Below are positions 35,347-44,565 of a stretch of DNA of 64,000 nucleotides, piece by piece; within the stretch, counting starts at the first letter, position 1, and each line of letters opens with the position of its first letter. The position numbers were made by a program, and so were the translations under genes. The stretch comes from Crystallibacter permensis (GTDB lineage Bacteria > Actinomycetota > Actinomycetes > Actinomycetales > Micrococcaceae). The notes beneath the pieces were generated by a model, which ran no database searches, had not been told where the DNA came from, and was given only the letters and a program-made list of their open reading frames with translations. The stretch is from contig NZ_JAODLR010000012.1 in the NCBI RefSeq assembly GCF_025960875.1, positions 62,001 through 126,000 of the forward strand, given 5' to 3'.

Positions 35347-36764
35347 CAGACACCGCCCCGGGCCATCGCGGAACCGGGCCGCAGGTAGCAGAACCAGGCC
35401 ACCACCAGCATCACCGCGTAGGCCGCCACGAAACCGTAGAACGCGCCGGTATAACCGCCGGTAGCAGTGTTGGAAGCGTTGAGAACCTGCGGAATCAGGA
35501 AACCGCCGTACGCGCCGATCGCGGAAACCAGTCCGAGCGCTGCAGCCGCCTTGCGCTCGCTGCCGACGTCCCCTCGGGTGCCGGTCGTCCCGGCCGCAGC
35601 CCCCAGGCCGCGGATGGCGAAGATGCGCGGGATCATCCGGTAGGTAGCGCCGTTGCCGAAGCCGCTCGCGGTGAACAGTGCCAGGAACAGCAGCAGAAAG
35701 AGCCAGAAGTTCCCCAGCGGCAGCGTCCACACAACCGCCAGCGCAACCAGCGCCATGGCGCCGAAGGCGGCAACCGTCATACGTGCCCCGCCGAAGCGGT
35801 CGGCCAGCTTGCCTCCCAGCGGCCGGGCCAGCGACCCCACCAGCGGACCCAGGAACGCCAGCGAGAGAGCAGCCGAGCCCACCTCAAAGGAGGAGAACGC
35901 GGGAAAGACATCGTGGATGAGTTTCGGGAAGACCCCGGAGAAACCGATGAAGGATCCGAAGGTGCCGATGTAGAGCAGCGCCATGATCCATAGATGCGGC
36001 TCGCGCAAAGCTGCCACGGAGCCAGCCGCGTCCCCCTTCGCATGCGAGAGGTTGTGCATGTACTTCCGGGCACCCCAGGCGGCGAGCAGGATCAGCGGCA
36101 CCCAGATCAGTCCGCCAAGCGGGAGGTTGAGCGAAGCGGCCGCGCCGAGCGTGATAACCACGGGCACCACTAATTGCGCGACGGCGGCGCCAAGATTTCC
36201 GCCGGCGGCGTTCAGCCCCAGCGCGTAGCCCTTTTCGGCCGCAGGATAGAAGTAGGTGATGTTGGCCATCGAGCTGGCAAAGTTCCCGCCGCCGAGGCCG
36301 GCCAGACCCGCCACCAGCAGCATCACGCCGAAGGGCGTCTCCGGGTTGGCCACGCACACGGCCAGCCCGATCGACGGCGCCAGGAGCAGCAGCGCGGAGA
36401 TCACGGTCCAGTTCCGGCCCCCGAATTTCGGCACCATGAAGGTGTACGGGATCCGCAGGGTGGCCCCGACCAGGCTCGGAATCGAGATCAGCCAGAAGAT
36501 CTGCGAATTGCTGAAGCCGAACCCGGCCGCGGGCAGTTGGACGGCCATGATGGACCACAGCTGCCAGACGACAAAGCCCAAGAACTCGCAGAAGATGGAC
36601 CAGTTCAGGTTGGTCCGCGCGATCGGCCGGCCTTCGGTTTCCCAGAAGTCCTTGTCTTCCGGATCCCAGCCGTCCACCCACCGGCCCGAACGTACACGAA
36701 GCCGGGAACCTGTCCCATCGTCGGCGCGCGCGGTGCCTGTGGTCCTGATCTGTTCAACACTCAT
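35346..36764 (-). CDS. narK: Nitrate/nitrite transporter, MFS NNP family
   Basis: A 472-residue, twelve-span major facilitator protein. The nitrate signature is clear: GLGGGNFASSMANITYFYP in TM5 and a second glycine-rich copy around ASGFGNGATYRMIP in TM11. A 45-residue cytoplasmic N-terminus precedes the first span. It imports nitrate for the reductase encoded just downstream, with overlapping stop/start. The ATG at 36764 has TTTGGAGGACTGA before it. The 5' region should hold the operon promoter and a nitrogen-control site, but I could not identify one. Confidence 0.92.
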   Translation of the reverse strand: MSVEQIRTTGTARADDGTGSRLRVRSGRWVDGWDPEDKDFWETEGRPIARTNLNWSIFCEFLGFVVWQLWSIMAVQLPAAGFGFSNSQIFWLISIPSLVGATLRIPYTFMVPKFGGRNWTVISALLLLAPSIGLAVCVANPETPFGVMLLVAGLAGLGGGNFASSMANITYFYPAAEKGYALGLNAAGGNLGAAVAQLVVPVVITLGAAASLNLPLGGLIWVPLILLAAWGARKYMHNLSHAKGDAAGSVAALREPHLWIMALLYIGTFGSFIGFSGVFPKLIHDVFPAFSSFEVGSAALSLAFLGPLVGSLARPLGGKLADRFGGARMTVAAFGAMALVALAVVWTLPLGNFWLFLLLFLALFTASGFGNGATYRMIPRIFAIRGLGAAAGTTGTRGDVGSERKAAAALGLVSAIGAYGGFLIPQVLNASNTATGGYTGAFYGFVAAYAVMLVVAWFCYLRPGSAMARGGV

Positions 36765-36863
36765 TCAGTCCTCCAAAAGGGGAGCGGTTTCACCCTGTTG
36801 GTAAGACTGTAGGAACGGCGTGTTTCGGCAGCGATGGCCGCACGTTACGGGCGGATCAAAAGT

Positions 36864-36894
36864 GCCTCACCGCGCCGCCGGCCGCCGGTGAGGC
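36864..36894 (-). terminator. Terminator after holin-family gene
   Basis: Stem GCCTCACCG / CGGTGAGGC (9 bp) with a 13-base C/G loop, followed on the minus strand by ACTTTTGA. It lies between the small membrane-protein gene and narK, both on the minus strand. Confidence 0.6.
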
Positions 36895-36904
36895 CAACCC
36901 GGAA

Positions 36905-37309
36905 CTACCGGGTCCGCGTGATCGATCCGGCGATCAGGGACACGAGGCTGATGATCAGCGAGCCGAGCACCGCGGTCCAGAAGAAGGAATCCACCACAAA
37001 GTTCACCGGCGTGTAGGAAGAGAGCCACGCCGTTAGCATCAGCATGAGCGCGTTGATGATGATGGTGAACAGGCCCAATGTCAGGATCGTGACCGGCAGC
37101 GACAGGAAGCTGACGATCGGCCGCACGATCGCGTTGACCAGGCCGAAAATGAGCCCGATAAAGAGGAACGCAAGTACGACGCCGGCCGTAGAGTTTCCCT
37201 GCGCAACTTCCGTTGCGGCGGTGCTTTCCACCGTGATGCCCGGCAGGATCCAGCTTGCTATCCACAGCGCCAGGCCGTTGATCAGAACACGCACAATGAA
37301 CTTTCCCAT
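36905..37309 (-). CDS. Phage-holin-family (PF04020-like) small membrane protein
   Basis: 134 residues with four membrane spans (FIVRVLINGLALWIASWIL, VVLAFLFIGLIFGLVNAIV, VTILTLGLFTIIINALMLML, FFWTAVLGSLIISLVSLIAG). The signature GLVNAIVRPIVSFLSLPVTILTLGLF is typical of the chromosomal four-span 'phage holin family' proteins common in Micrococcaceae; they are not linked to prophages and their function is unknown. Monocistronic, divergent from the aminotransferase gene at 37393. Confidence 0.85.
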   Translation of the reverse strand: MGKFIVRVLINGLALWIASWILPGITVESTAATEVAQGNSTAGVVLAFLFIGLIFGLVNAIVRPIVSFLSLPVTILTLGLFTIIINALMLMLTAWLSSYTPVNFVVDSFFWTAVLGSLIISLVSLIAGSITRTR

Positions 37310-37392
37310 GGCTTCATGCTGTCATACCGCCGATCAGGAGGCACAGGATCGGCGTGACAAACCCCTCGTTGCATCACCGTATTCTTTAACCC

Positions 37393-38544
37393 ATGACTTC
37401 TAGCCAGAACCCCACCAATGTAGCTGCGGTTCAGACGGCCGCTCAGGACCGTCAGATCCGCCCCCGCCCGGTTATGGACCGGCTGCCCAAATACGCGGCG
37501 GGCAAACCACCGGCCGTTATTGAAGGGCTGCAGCCGTACAAGCTCTCCTCCAACGAGAACCCGCTTCCGCCCATCCCTGAGGTGTTGGCGTCCATCCAGT
37601 CCCAGCACAACATCATGCGCTACCCTGATCCGCTGTCCACGGCCTTGCGCACCGAGCTGAGCCGTTTCCTCGATGTACCCGCAGAGGACATTGTCACGGG
37701 TGCCGGCAGTCTGGGCGCATTGGTCCAGATCCTGCAGACCTTCTCCGGCCAGAGCGAGGACGGCACGGCGGATGAGGTCATCTACGCCTGGCGCTCCTTC
37801 GAGGCCTACCCGATCATGATCGGCCTTTCCGGCGCAGCAAGCGTGCAGATCCCCAACCAGGCTGACGGCTCGCACGATCTAGAAGCCATGGCAGCCGCCA
37901 TCAGCGACCGGACCAAAGTCATCCTGCTGTGCACCCCGAACAACCCGACCGGCCCGGCCCTCACCACCTCCCAGGTGGAGGACTTCCTGGCCAAGGTCCC
38001 ACAAGACGTGGTGGTGGTCATCGACGAGGCCTATACCGAGTTCGTCCGGGATCCGGAAGTGGTGGACGGCATCAAGGTATACAAGAAGCACCCCAACGTG
38101 ATCGTCCTGCGGACCTTCTCCAAAGCCCACGGCCTGGCCAATCTGCGTGTCGGATACTCGGTCGCGAACCCGGAACTCACCCAGCACCTGCGGGTCGCTG
38201 CGACGCCCTTCGCGGTCTCCAGCTTGGCAGAGGACGCGGCCATTGCCTCGCTGAAGCACTACGACAAGGTTGTGGAAAGGGTACAAAGCCTCGTGGACGA
38301 ACGCGAACGAGTCGTGGCCGGCCTGAGCGATCTTGGCTGGAAGATCCCGGAGTCCCAGGGCAACTTTGTATGGCTTCCGCTAGGTGAGAATGCCCAGGAC
38401 TTTGCGGCCTACGCGGGGGAACAGGCTCTCTCTGTCCGGGCCTTCCCCAACGAAGGGGTCCGGGTCAGCATCGGCGAGGTGGAGGCCAATACCCGTTTCC
38501 TCTCTCTGTGTGCGAACTATACAAAAGGCCCCGGCGTTTCCTGA
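37393..38544 (+). CDS. Histidinol-phosphate / aromatic aminotransferase family protein
   Basis: A 383-residue fold-type I PLP enzyme of the HisC family. Landmarks: KLSSNENPLPP (N-terminal substrate arm), CTPNNPTGPALT, VIDEAYTEFV, and the PLP Lys in RTFSKAHGLANLRVGY. It is not in a his operon; the next genes encode a 2-oxoacid dehydrogenase complex. It may therefore act as an aromatic or general amino-acid aminotransferase (Pat type). A second annotation, histidinol-phosphate transaminase, is equally allowed by the motifs. Confidence 0.82.
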   Translation: MTSSQNPTNVAAVQTAAQDRQIRPRPVMDRLPKYAAGKPPAVIEGLQPYKLSSNENPLPPIPEVLASIQSQHNIMRYPDPLSTALRTELSRFLDVPAEDIVTGAGSLGALVQILQTFSGQSEDGTADEVIYAWRSFEAYPIMIGLSGAASVQIPNQADGSHDLEAMAAAISDRTKVILLCTPNNPTGPALTTSQVEDFLAKVPQDVVVVIDEAYTEFVRDPEVVDGIKVYKKHPNVIVLRTFSKAHGLANLRVGYSVANPELTQHLRVAATPFAVSSLAEDAAIASLKHYDKVVERVQSLVDERERVVAGLSDLGWKIPESQGNFVWLPLGENAQDFAAYAGEQALSVRAFPNEGVRVSIGEVEANTRFLSLCANYTKGPGVS

Positions 38545-38595
38545 CCGTAACAACAGCGGGGCCCAGGCCCGGTATCGTTAGGCTGGAACAGAAAA

Positions 38596-38644
38596 TTGAC
38601 CCATATATGCCTTGCCGGTAATGCATTCCCGGCAAGGCATATAT
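38596..38644 (+). promoter_or_regulatory. Hairpin and promoter-like elements before the 2-oxoacid dehydrogenase operon
   Basis: A perfect 16-bp inverted repeat (38603-38618 with 38629-38644, starting ATATATGCC) has a 10-base loop. TTGACC (38596-38601) and TAATGC (38619-38624, in the loop) are 17 bases apart and could be -35 and -10. The element may be the terminator of the aminotransferase gene, an operator, or both. There is no T-run. Confidence 0.45.
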
Positions 38645-38693
38645 CAGCAGCTAAGGTAACCGTCGACGGGCGGCATGCCGGCGAGGAGTTCGT

Positions 38694-39866
38694 ATGGGCG
38701 CTGAACACCTGCCCACCTCTGAATTCGACATTGAGGAACTTGAGCAGTCCATGACCTCCAGCGACCCTGCAGACGCCCCGGAAATGGTCCAGCTACTTGC
38801 CTCGGACGGAACACTGCGCGAGGACGTCCAGTACGGGCCCTACGCCGCGCATCTGGACGGCGAGGCCCTGCGCGGGCTGTACCGGGACATGTTCTTGATC
38901 AGGCGCTTCGACCAGGAAGCCGTGGCTCTGCAGCGCCAGGGGCAGCTGGTGATGTGGCCGCCATTGCTAGGGCAGGAGGCCGCCCAAATCGGTTCCGGGA
39001 CCGCGCTGCAGGCGAATGACTACGTCTTCCCGACCTACCGGGAGCACGGTGTGGCGCTGACCCGGGGGCTCGAACTGTCCGCCTTGCTGAAGCTCTTCCG
39101 CGGTGTTTCCAGCGGCGGGTGGGATCCCCGGGAAAAGAACTTCCATCTCTACACGCTGGTCCTCGCCGCCCAGACCCTGCATGCCGTCGGCTACGCCATG
39201 GGCCTGCAGCGGGACGGCGAGGACGGCGTCAGTGTCGCCTACTTCGGTGACGGGGCCAGCTCCGAGGGCGACGTCCATGAGTCGATGGTCTTCGCCGCCT
39301 CGAACCAGTCTCCGGTGGTCTTCTTCTGCCAGAACAACCACTGGGCCATCTCCGTGCCTACCGAAGTGCAGTCGCGGATCCCGCTGTCGAACCGTGCAAG
39401 CGGCTACGGTTTCCCGGGGATTCGGGTCGACGGCAATGACGTAGTCGCCGTCCACGCCGTCACGCGCTGGGCGTTGGAGCATGCCCGTTCCGGCCGGGGC
39501 CCTGTGCTCATCGAGGCGTTCACCTACCGGATGAGCGCCCACACCACCGCGGACGACCCCACCAAGTACCGGCTCTCCGCAGAGGAGGACGCGTGGAGGG
39601 ACAAGGACCCGCTCAAGCGCCTGGAACGGTATCTGCGCTCCAGCAACACCGCGGAGGACTCCTTCTTCGAGGAGGTCGCGGTCCAGGGCGATGAGCTGGC
39701 AGCCAAGGTCCGTGCCGAGGTCCTGGCCATGACCGGTCCGGAGATGGTGCAGAGCTTCAACAACGTCTACGCCGATCCGCACCCGCTGGTCGCCGAGGAA
39801 CTCGCCTGGCACCGCGAGTATGAGGCAGGTTTCGCGGACACCGATGAGGCAGGGGAGGGCAACTAG
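38694..39866 (+). CDS. 2-oxoacid dehydrogenase E1 component, alpha subunit
   Basis: 390 residues. The thiamin-diphosphate motif GDGASSEGDVHESMVFAA...NN and the substrate-loop segment YRMSAHTTADDPTKYR identify the alpha chain of a heterotetrameric E1, of branched-chain 2-oxoacid or pyruvate dehydrogenase type. The first 55 residues are acidic and probably disordered. The ATG at 38694 has GAGGAGTTCGT before it. The gene leads an E1a-E1b-E2 operon; the GTG of E1b overlaps its stop by one base. Branched-chain substrate is favoured by similarity to actinobacterial Bkd; E3 is not in the window. Confidence 0.9.
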   Translation: MGAEHLPTSEFDIEELEQSMTSSDPADAPEMVQLLASDGTLREDVQYGPYAAHLDGEALRGLYRDMFLIRRFDQEAVALQRQGQLVMWPPLLGQEAAQIGSGTALQANDYVFPTYREHGVALTRGLELSALLKLFRGVSSGGWDPREKNFHLYTLVLAAQTLHAVGYAMGLQRDGEDGVSVAYFGDGASSEGDVHESMVFAASNQSPVVFFCQNNHWAISVPTEVQSRIPLSNRASGYGFPGIRVDGNDVVAVHAVTRWALEHARSGRGPVLIEAFTYRMSAHTTADDPTKYRLSAEEDAWRDKDPLKRLERYLRSSNTAEDSFFEEVAVQGDELAAKVRAEVLAMTGPEMVQSFNNVYADPHPLVAEELAWHREYEAGFADTDEAGEGN

Positions 39867-40840
39867 TGGCCAACATGACCATCGCCAAGGCCATTACCGC
39901 CGGCCTGCGCGAAACGATGAAGAACAACCCGAAGACCATGCTCATGGGCGAGGATATCGGCGCTTTGGGCGGTGTCTACCGCGTGACCGAAGGCCTGCAG
40001 GCCGAGTTCGGCAAGACCCGCGTGGTCGACACTCCGCTGGCCGAATCCGGCATCATCGGCACGGCGATCGGCCTCGCGTTCCGCGGCTACCGGCCGGTCT
40101 GCGAAATCCAGTTCGACGGCTTCGTGTTCCCGGGCTTCAACCAGATCACCACCCAACTGGCGAAAATCCACGCCCGCAGCTCCGGCGATCTCAGTGCGCC
40201 CGTCGTCATCCGCATTCCCTACGGCGGCGGCATCGGCTCCATCGAGCACCACTCGGAGTCGCCGGAGGCGCTCTTTGCGCATACCGCGGGGCTGCGCATC
40301 ATTACCCCGTCCAATCCCCACGATGCCTACTGGATGATCCAGCAAGCCGTCGAATCGAACGACCCGGTCATCGTGTTCGAGCCCAAGCGCCGCTATTGGC
40401 TCAAGGGCGAAGTGGACACGGACAATCCCGGTCAGGACGCATTCAGCGCCAAGGTGGTCCGCGAGGGAACGGACGCCACCATCGTCGCCTACGGCCCGCT
40501 TGTGCCGGTCGCACTGGCGGCAGCGCAGGCCGCCGAGGAGGACGGCAACAGCGTGGAGGTGATCGACTTACGCTCCATCTCGCCGATCGACTTCGACACC
40601 ATCACGACGTCGGTGCACAAGACCGGGCACCTGATCGTCACCCACGAGGCACCCACTTTCGGCGGCGTCGGCGGGGAGATCGCCGCGCGCATCTCCGAAC
40701 GCGCCTTCCTCAGCCTCGAGGCCCCGGTCCTGCGGGTAGGCGGTTTCCACATGCCCTACCCCGTGGCCAAGGTGGAAGAGCATTATCTTCCGGACATCGA
40801 CCGGCTGCTTGAGGCCCTCGACCGTTCCCTCGCCTACTGA
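39866..40840 (+). CDS. 2-oxoacid dehydrogenase E1 component, beta subunit
   Basis: A 324-residue transketolase-like beta chain. Typical segments: LMGEDIGALGGVYRVTEGL, DTPLAESGIIGTAIGLAFRG, EIQFDGFVFPGFNQI, and the C-terminal VVTHEAP-like HLIVTHEAPTFGG. It pairs with the alpha chain and contacts E2. The start is the GTG at 39866, seven bases after GGAGG and sharing one base with the alpha-chain stop; the ATG nine bases later lacks this spacing. Confidence 0.92.
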   Translation: MANMTIAKAITAGLRETMKNNPKTMLMGEDIGALGGVYRVTEGLQAEFGKTRVVDTPLAESGIIGTAIGLAFRGYRPVCEIQFDGFVFPGFNQITTQLAKIHARSSGDLSAPVVIRIPYGGGIGSIEHHSESPEALFAHTAGLRIITPSNPHDAYWMIQQAVESNDPVIVFEPKRRYWLKGEVDTDNPGQDAFSAKVVREGTDATIVAYGPLVPVALAAAQAAEEDGNSVEVIDLRSISPIDFDTITTSVHKTGHLIVTHEAPTFGGVGGEIAARISERAFLSLEAPVLRVGGFHMPYPVAKVEEHYLPDIDRLLEALDRSLAY

Positions 40841-40855
40841 CGCATCGGAGTTTCC

Positions 40856-42334
40856 ATGTCGAATATCGAATCATTCAACCTTCCCGACGTTGGCGAAGGC
40901 CTGGTCGAAGCCGAAATCGTTTCCTGGAAGGTCAAGCCCGGGGACACCGTCGCCGTCAATGACGTGATCGTGGAGATCGAAACGGCCAAGTCCCTGGTGG
41001 AGCTGCCCAGCCCGTACGCGGGCGTCGTGGCGGAACTGCTCGTGCCGGAGGGGCAGACCATCGAGGTGGGCACGCCGATCATCTCCGTGAACGTCGGCGG
41101 CGCCGGCCAGCCAGCGCCGGTGAAGGACGCCGGGGACGCGCTCCAGGCCCCCGCGCGTCCGGACAGCGGTGCGCTGCCACAGGACGCGCCCGCGAAGACT
41201 GAGGGCGATCCGCTGGCTGGCGCAGTCGAGGCAACGCCGCCAGCAGCTGAGCCCGGCCCAGGAAGCGGGTCGCTGGTCGGATCCGGACCGAAGGCAGATG
41301 CGGTCAAGCGCCGCCCTCGCCGCTCGTCCAGCCCCGTGCCGCCGGTTCCCTCGGCAGCGTCCCCTGACTCCGCCGTCGAAAGCGAGATAACCCGGGACGG
41401 CACCAAGGGCCAGCAGCGCGGCGAGACCGTGCAGGCCGCAGTGAACCGCTTGCTGACCCGAGTGTTGGCGAAGCCGCCTGTGCGCAAGGCTGCCAAGGAT
41501 CTGGGGATCGATCTGGCGGACATCACTCCGACGGGCCGCGGTGGAGAGGTCACGAAGGCGGACCTGCTGAGCTACCAGGCGCAGCGCGACGCCGAGCTGG
41601 ACCAGGCCGAGACCTTCTGGGCACCGAGCAAGAAGCCGCAGAACCAGCGCATCGAGCGGGTCAAGGTCAAGGGTGTCCGCAAGGCCACGGCTAAGGCCAT
41701 GGTCGAATCGGCCTTCTCCGCTCCGCACGTAAGCATCTTCGTTGATGTGGACGCCTCCCGGACCATGGAGTTCGTGAAGCGGCTTAAGGTCAGCCGCGAC
41801 TTCGAGGGCATCAAGATTTCACCGTTGCTGATCCTGGCCAAAGCGGTCATCTGGGCGGCAGCGCGGAACCCCTCCGTTAATGCCACTTGGACCGATGACG
41901 AGATCCTGATCAAGCACTTCATGAATCTCGGGATCGCCGCCGCCACGCCGCGCGGACTCATGGTGCCGAACATCAAGGACGCACAGGATCTGTCACTGAA
42001 GGAACTGGCCATCGCCCTCAACGAACTCGCTACCAAGGCGCGCGCGGGTAAGACCCAACCGGCCGAAATGCAAGGCGGCACGTTGACCATCACCAACGTC
42101 GGAGCGCTGGGCATCGACACCGGAACACCCATCATCAACCCGGGCGAAGTCGCGATCGTGGCCTTCGGCACCATCAAGCAGAAGCCGTGGGTGCTGGACG
42201 GGGAGGTCATTCCGCGCTGGATCACTACCCTTGGCGGCTCCTTCGACCATCGGGTGGTGGACGGCGATCTTTCCGCCCGTTTCATGGCCGACGTTGCCGC
42301 GATCATGGAAGAACCCGCGCTTCTGCTCGATTAG
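40856..42334 (+). CDS. Dihydrolipoamide acyltransferase E2 component
   Basis: 492 residues. One lipoyl domain (about residues 5-80) with the modified Lys in [10 protein letters not shown], then a long Ala/Pro/Asp linker of about 100 residues, a peripheral-subunit-binding domain ([15 protein letters not shown], about 205-240) and the C-terminal catalytic trimer domain ending with the active-site motif [15 protein letters not shown]. It transfers the acyl group made by E1 to CoA. It is 15 bases after the E1 beta gene. Confidence 0.92.
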   Translation: MSNIESFNLPDVGEGLVEAEIVSWKVKPGDTVAVNDVIVEIETAKSLVELPSPYAGVVAELLVPEGQTIEVGTPIISVNVGGAGQPAPVKDAGDALQAPARPDSGALPQDAPAKTEGDPLAGAVEATPPAAEPGPGSGSLVGSGPKADAVKRRPRRSSSPVPPVPSAASPDSAVESEITRDGTKGQQRGETVQAAVNRLLTRVLAKPPVRKAAKDLGIDLADITPTGRGGEVTKADLLSYQAQRDAELDQAETFWAPSKKPQNQRIERVKVKGVRKATAKAMVESAFSAPHVSIFVDVDASRTMEFVKRLKVSRDFEGIKISPLLILAKAVIWAAARNPSVNATWTDDEILIKHFMNLGIAAATPRGLMVPNIKDAQDLSLKELAIALNELATKARAGKTQPAEMQGGTLTITNVGALGIDTGTPIINPGEVAIVAFGTIKQKPWVLDGEVIPRWITTLGGSFDHRVVDGDLSARFMADVAAIMEEPALLLD

Positions 42335-42444
42335 TACCGAGGAATGGCGTAGTCGTCGAAGGCGTTTGCGCCGGCAGGAAGGCCTGGCTCCCTTCTGGCT
42401 TGGGCTATGATCGAGCGCATGTGGCGAAAAGGAGACCATTCCCG

Positions 42445-42933
42445 ATGACCAGCACTGATCTTTCCGGTTTTGTTTCCACCGCGGACCTGTATGACGAGCG
42501 AGGCGAGGACCTCCAGTCGGTGTCGCTGCAGTTCCAGGATCTGGGCGGCAACGTGGCATTCAGCGGCCCCATTCGTACCATCCGCTGCCATGAAGACAAC
42601 GGATTGGTTAAATCCGTTCTGAATTCACCCGGCGGAGGCGCGGTTCTCGTCGTGGACGGCGGCGGCTCGCTCAAGACCGCCCTGATGGGCGACATGATCG
42701 CAGCAGCGGCGGTGGAAAACGGCTGGGCTGGCGTCATCATCAACGGACCCATCCGTGACCGCACCGCCATTGCGCAGCTGTCACTGGGGGTCAAAGCGCT
42801 GGGCAGCAACCCGCGCAAGAGCGCCAAAGACTCTCTAGGCGAGGTGGATGTGCGCGTCGAGATCGCTGGTGTAGCATTCCGGCCAGGTGCCATGGTTTAT
42901 GCCGATGCAGACGGCGTCCTGGTCGAGCGCTGA
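42445..42933 (+). CDS. RraA-family protein (RNase E inhibitor / HMG aldolase type)
   Basis: 162 residues with the RraA fold signature GDMIAAAAVENGWAGVIINGPIRD. Family members bind and inhibit RNase E, or act as metal-dependent 4-hydroxy-4-methyl-2-oxoglutarate aldolases. The ATG at 42445 follows AAAAGGAGACC; a GTG at 42421 is upstream of that ribosome site and is rejected. Single gene downstream of the E2 gene with a 110-base gap. Confidence 0.88.
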   Translation: MTSTDLSGFVSTADLYDERGEDLQSVSLQFQDLGGNVAFSGPIRTIRCHEDNGLVKSVLNSPGGGAVLVVDGGGSLKTALMGDMIAAAAVENGWAGVIINGPIRDRTAIAQLSLGVKALGSNPRKSAKDSLGEVDVRVEIAGVAFRPGAMVYADADGVLVER

Positions 42934-42978
42934 GCAGTCGAAAACAGGGACCGCCTGCGCCTGTGATTGACTTGGGCC

Positions 42979-43194
42979 ATGAGCAACAACCGACCTTCAG
43001 GGTCCGGCAACCGTCCCGACGTGCCCAAGATCGACTGGCGGCGCACCCTCTGGGGCATGGCCGTCATATTCCTGCTGAGCTACATATTCATATTTCTGTT
43101 CCCGGGCATGAACGGAATTCTACGCATCATTCTGGTCCTGGGCCTCTACTTTGGCGGCCGCTATGTCTACTACAAGTACCTCAAGAAGCGCTGA
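42979..43194 (+). CDS. Small hypothetical membrane protein
   Basis: 71 residues: a polar 25-residue N-terminus ending DWRRTLWG, then two short hydrophobic stretches (MAVIFLLSYIFIFLFPG and GILRIILVLGLYFGGRY) and a basic end YYKYLKKR. I do not recognise a family. The ATG at 42979 is preferred to a TTG twelve bases earlier. It ends 7 bases before the convergent aminotransferase stop. Confidence 0.65.
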   Translation: MSNNRPSGSGNRPDVPKIDWRRTLWGMAVIFLLSYIFIFLFPGMNGILRIILVLGLYFGGRYVYYKYLKKR

Positions 43195-43200
43195 TAGCTG

Positions 43201-44487
43201 CTACCGGACATCCATAGCTTCCTGCAACACAGGAGCCAGCCGTCGTACGCCCTCGCGTATGTTCTCGCTGGACACGGCACTGAATGCCAGCCTGAGCTTG
43301 CTGGAGGGATCGTCCGATGGGGTGAATGCTGCGCCGGGAATGAAGATGACGCCGGCGTCGATCGCCTTGTACAGCAGCGGGTAGGTATCGATTCCCTCCG
43401 GCAGGCTCACCCAGATAAAGAAACCGCCCTGCGGCCGCGTCCAGCTGACGCCCTCCGGCATGAAGTCCTCGAGCGCCTGGAGCATGGCTGTGCAGCGCTC
43501 GGAATAGAGGCTGCGGTAGGTGGTAATCTGCCCGCGCCAGTCGTGGCCATCCAGGTACTCCGAGATGAGCATCTGGTTCAGCGTGGGCGGGCAGAGCGTG
43601 ACTGCCTCACTGGCCAGGTAGAAACGCCGCTGCAGATGCGCCGGCACCAAGGCCCAGCCGATCCTCAGGCCGGGCGCGAGAATCTTGGAGAACGAACCCA
43701 TGTAGATCACGTCGTCCGGGTGGCCCGCGCGCAGCGGGGCGATCGGGTGGCCATCGAAGCGCAGCAAGCCGTACGGGTTGTCCTCGATGATCAGGATGTT
43801 CGCGTCCTGGCAGATCTCCACGACGCGCTGCCGGCGCTCTGCGGCGAGCGTGATGCCCGACGGGTTGTTGAAGTTGGGGATGGTGTAAAGGAACTTGATG
43901 TTGCCGCCGGCAGAGCGGACCTCATCAATGCGCCGCTGCAGATCGTCGGGAACGAGGCCGAGCTCATCCATGGCCACGGTCTCCACCGTAACCTCATAAG
44001 CCTCGAAAGTGTTCAGGGCACCCACATAAGTTGGGTCTTCACAGAGCACAACGTCGCCGGGGTTGCAGAAGACCTTGCAGGCGACGTCCTGGGCGGACTG
44101 GGAACCGGTGGTGATCACCACGTTCGCCGGGTCGGCGTCCTCAATGCCTTCCTCGGCCATGACTTCACAGGCCTGGGTGCGAAGCCGTTCGGTTCCCTGG
44201 CCGCCGCCGTACTGGAGGGCTGTCATGCCCTGCTCGGCGATGAGCCTGTAGGCCATTCCCGCGAGCTTCTCCAAGGGCAGGGACTGCAGGAACGGGTTTC
44301 CTCCGGCGAGCGAGACGAGGCCGGGGCGTAGCGAAATATCGAAGACATCGCGAACGGCGGATTGCTTGATTTTGGCTGCGCGGTCCGAGTACAGACTGTG
44401 GTGCCGATGCGAAGTAACCGCGCGTTCAAGCGCTACTTCGGTTTCGGTTGGCATGTCGGCAGAAGTGGAAGATTCCTGTGTTCTCAC
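43201..44487 (-). CDS. PLP-dependent aminotransferase (LysN / MocR-catalytic-domain type)
   Basis: 428 residues. It resembles 2-aminoadipate aminotransferases: SLAGGNPF, LQYGGGQGTERLR, TTGSQSAQDVACKVF, IPNFNNPSGIT, IIEDNPYGLLRF and the PLP Lys in MGSFSKILAPGLRIGW. There is no N-terminal winged helix, so it is an enzyme and not a MocR regulator. GTG start at 44487 with no clear ribosome site; an in-frame ATG lies 11 codons in. It probably acts on branched-chain, aromatic or aminoadipate substrates. Confidence 0.85.
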   Translation of the reverse strand: MRTQESSTSADMPTETEVALERAVTSHRHHSLYSDRAAKIKQSAVRDVFDISLRPGLVSLAGGNPFLQSLPLEKLAGMAYRLIAEQGMTALQYGGGQGTERLRTQACEVMAEEGIEDADPANVVITTGSQSAQDVACKVFCNPGDVVLCEDPTYVGALNTFEAYEVTVETVAMDELGLVPDDLQRRIDEVRSAGGNIKFLYTIPNFNNPSGITLAAERRQRVVEICQDANILIIEDNPYGLLRFDGHPIAPLRAGHPDDVIYMGSFSKILAPGLRIGWALVPAHLQRRFYLASEAVTLCPPTLNQMLISEYLDGHDWRGQITTYRSLYSERCTAMLQALEDFMPEGVSWTRPQGGFFIWVSLPEGIDTYPLLYKAIDAGVIFIPGAAFTPSDDPSSKLRLAFSAVSSENIREGVRRLAPVLQEAMDVR

Positions 44488-44565
44488 TCACACAGGATAA
44501 CCCGAACAGTTGCCCCGAAGGCAACAGCTGTTTTCTATTTGTGCAATCGGTTTCTTGCGTCCCGA

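Noticed and set aside
33292-35388. A plus-strand 698-codon open frame
   Set aside because: It is a complete antisense shadow of the nitrate reductase catalytic subunit gene, with low-complexity Arg/Gly/Gln composition and no ribosome site; long shadows are common at this GC content.
36905-37309. Prophage remnant signalled by a holin-family protein
   Set aside because: This four-span family is a normal chromosomal gene in actinobacteria and no other phage gene is around.
42421-42444. Longer RraA-family protein starting at GTG 42421
   Set aside because: The ribosome site AAAAGGAG lies inside that extension and serves the ATG at 42445.
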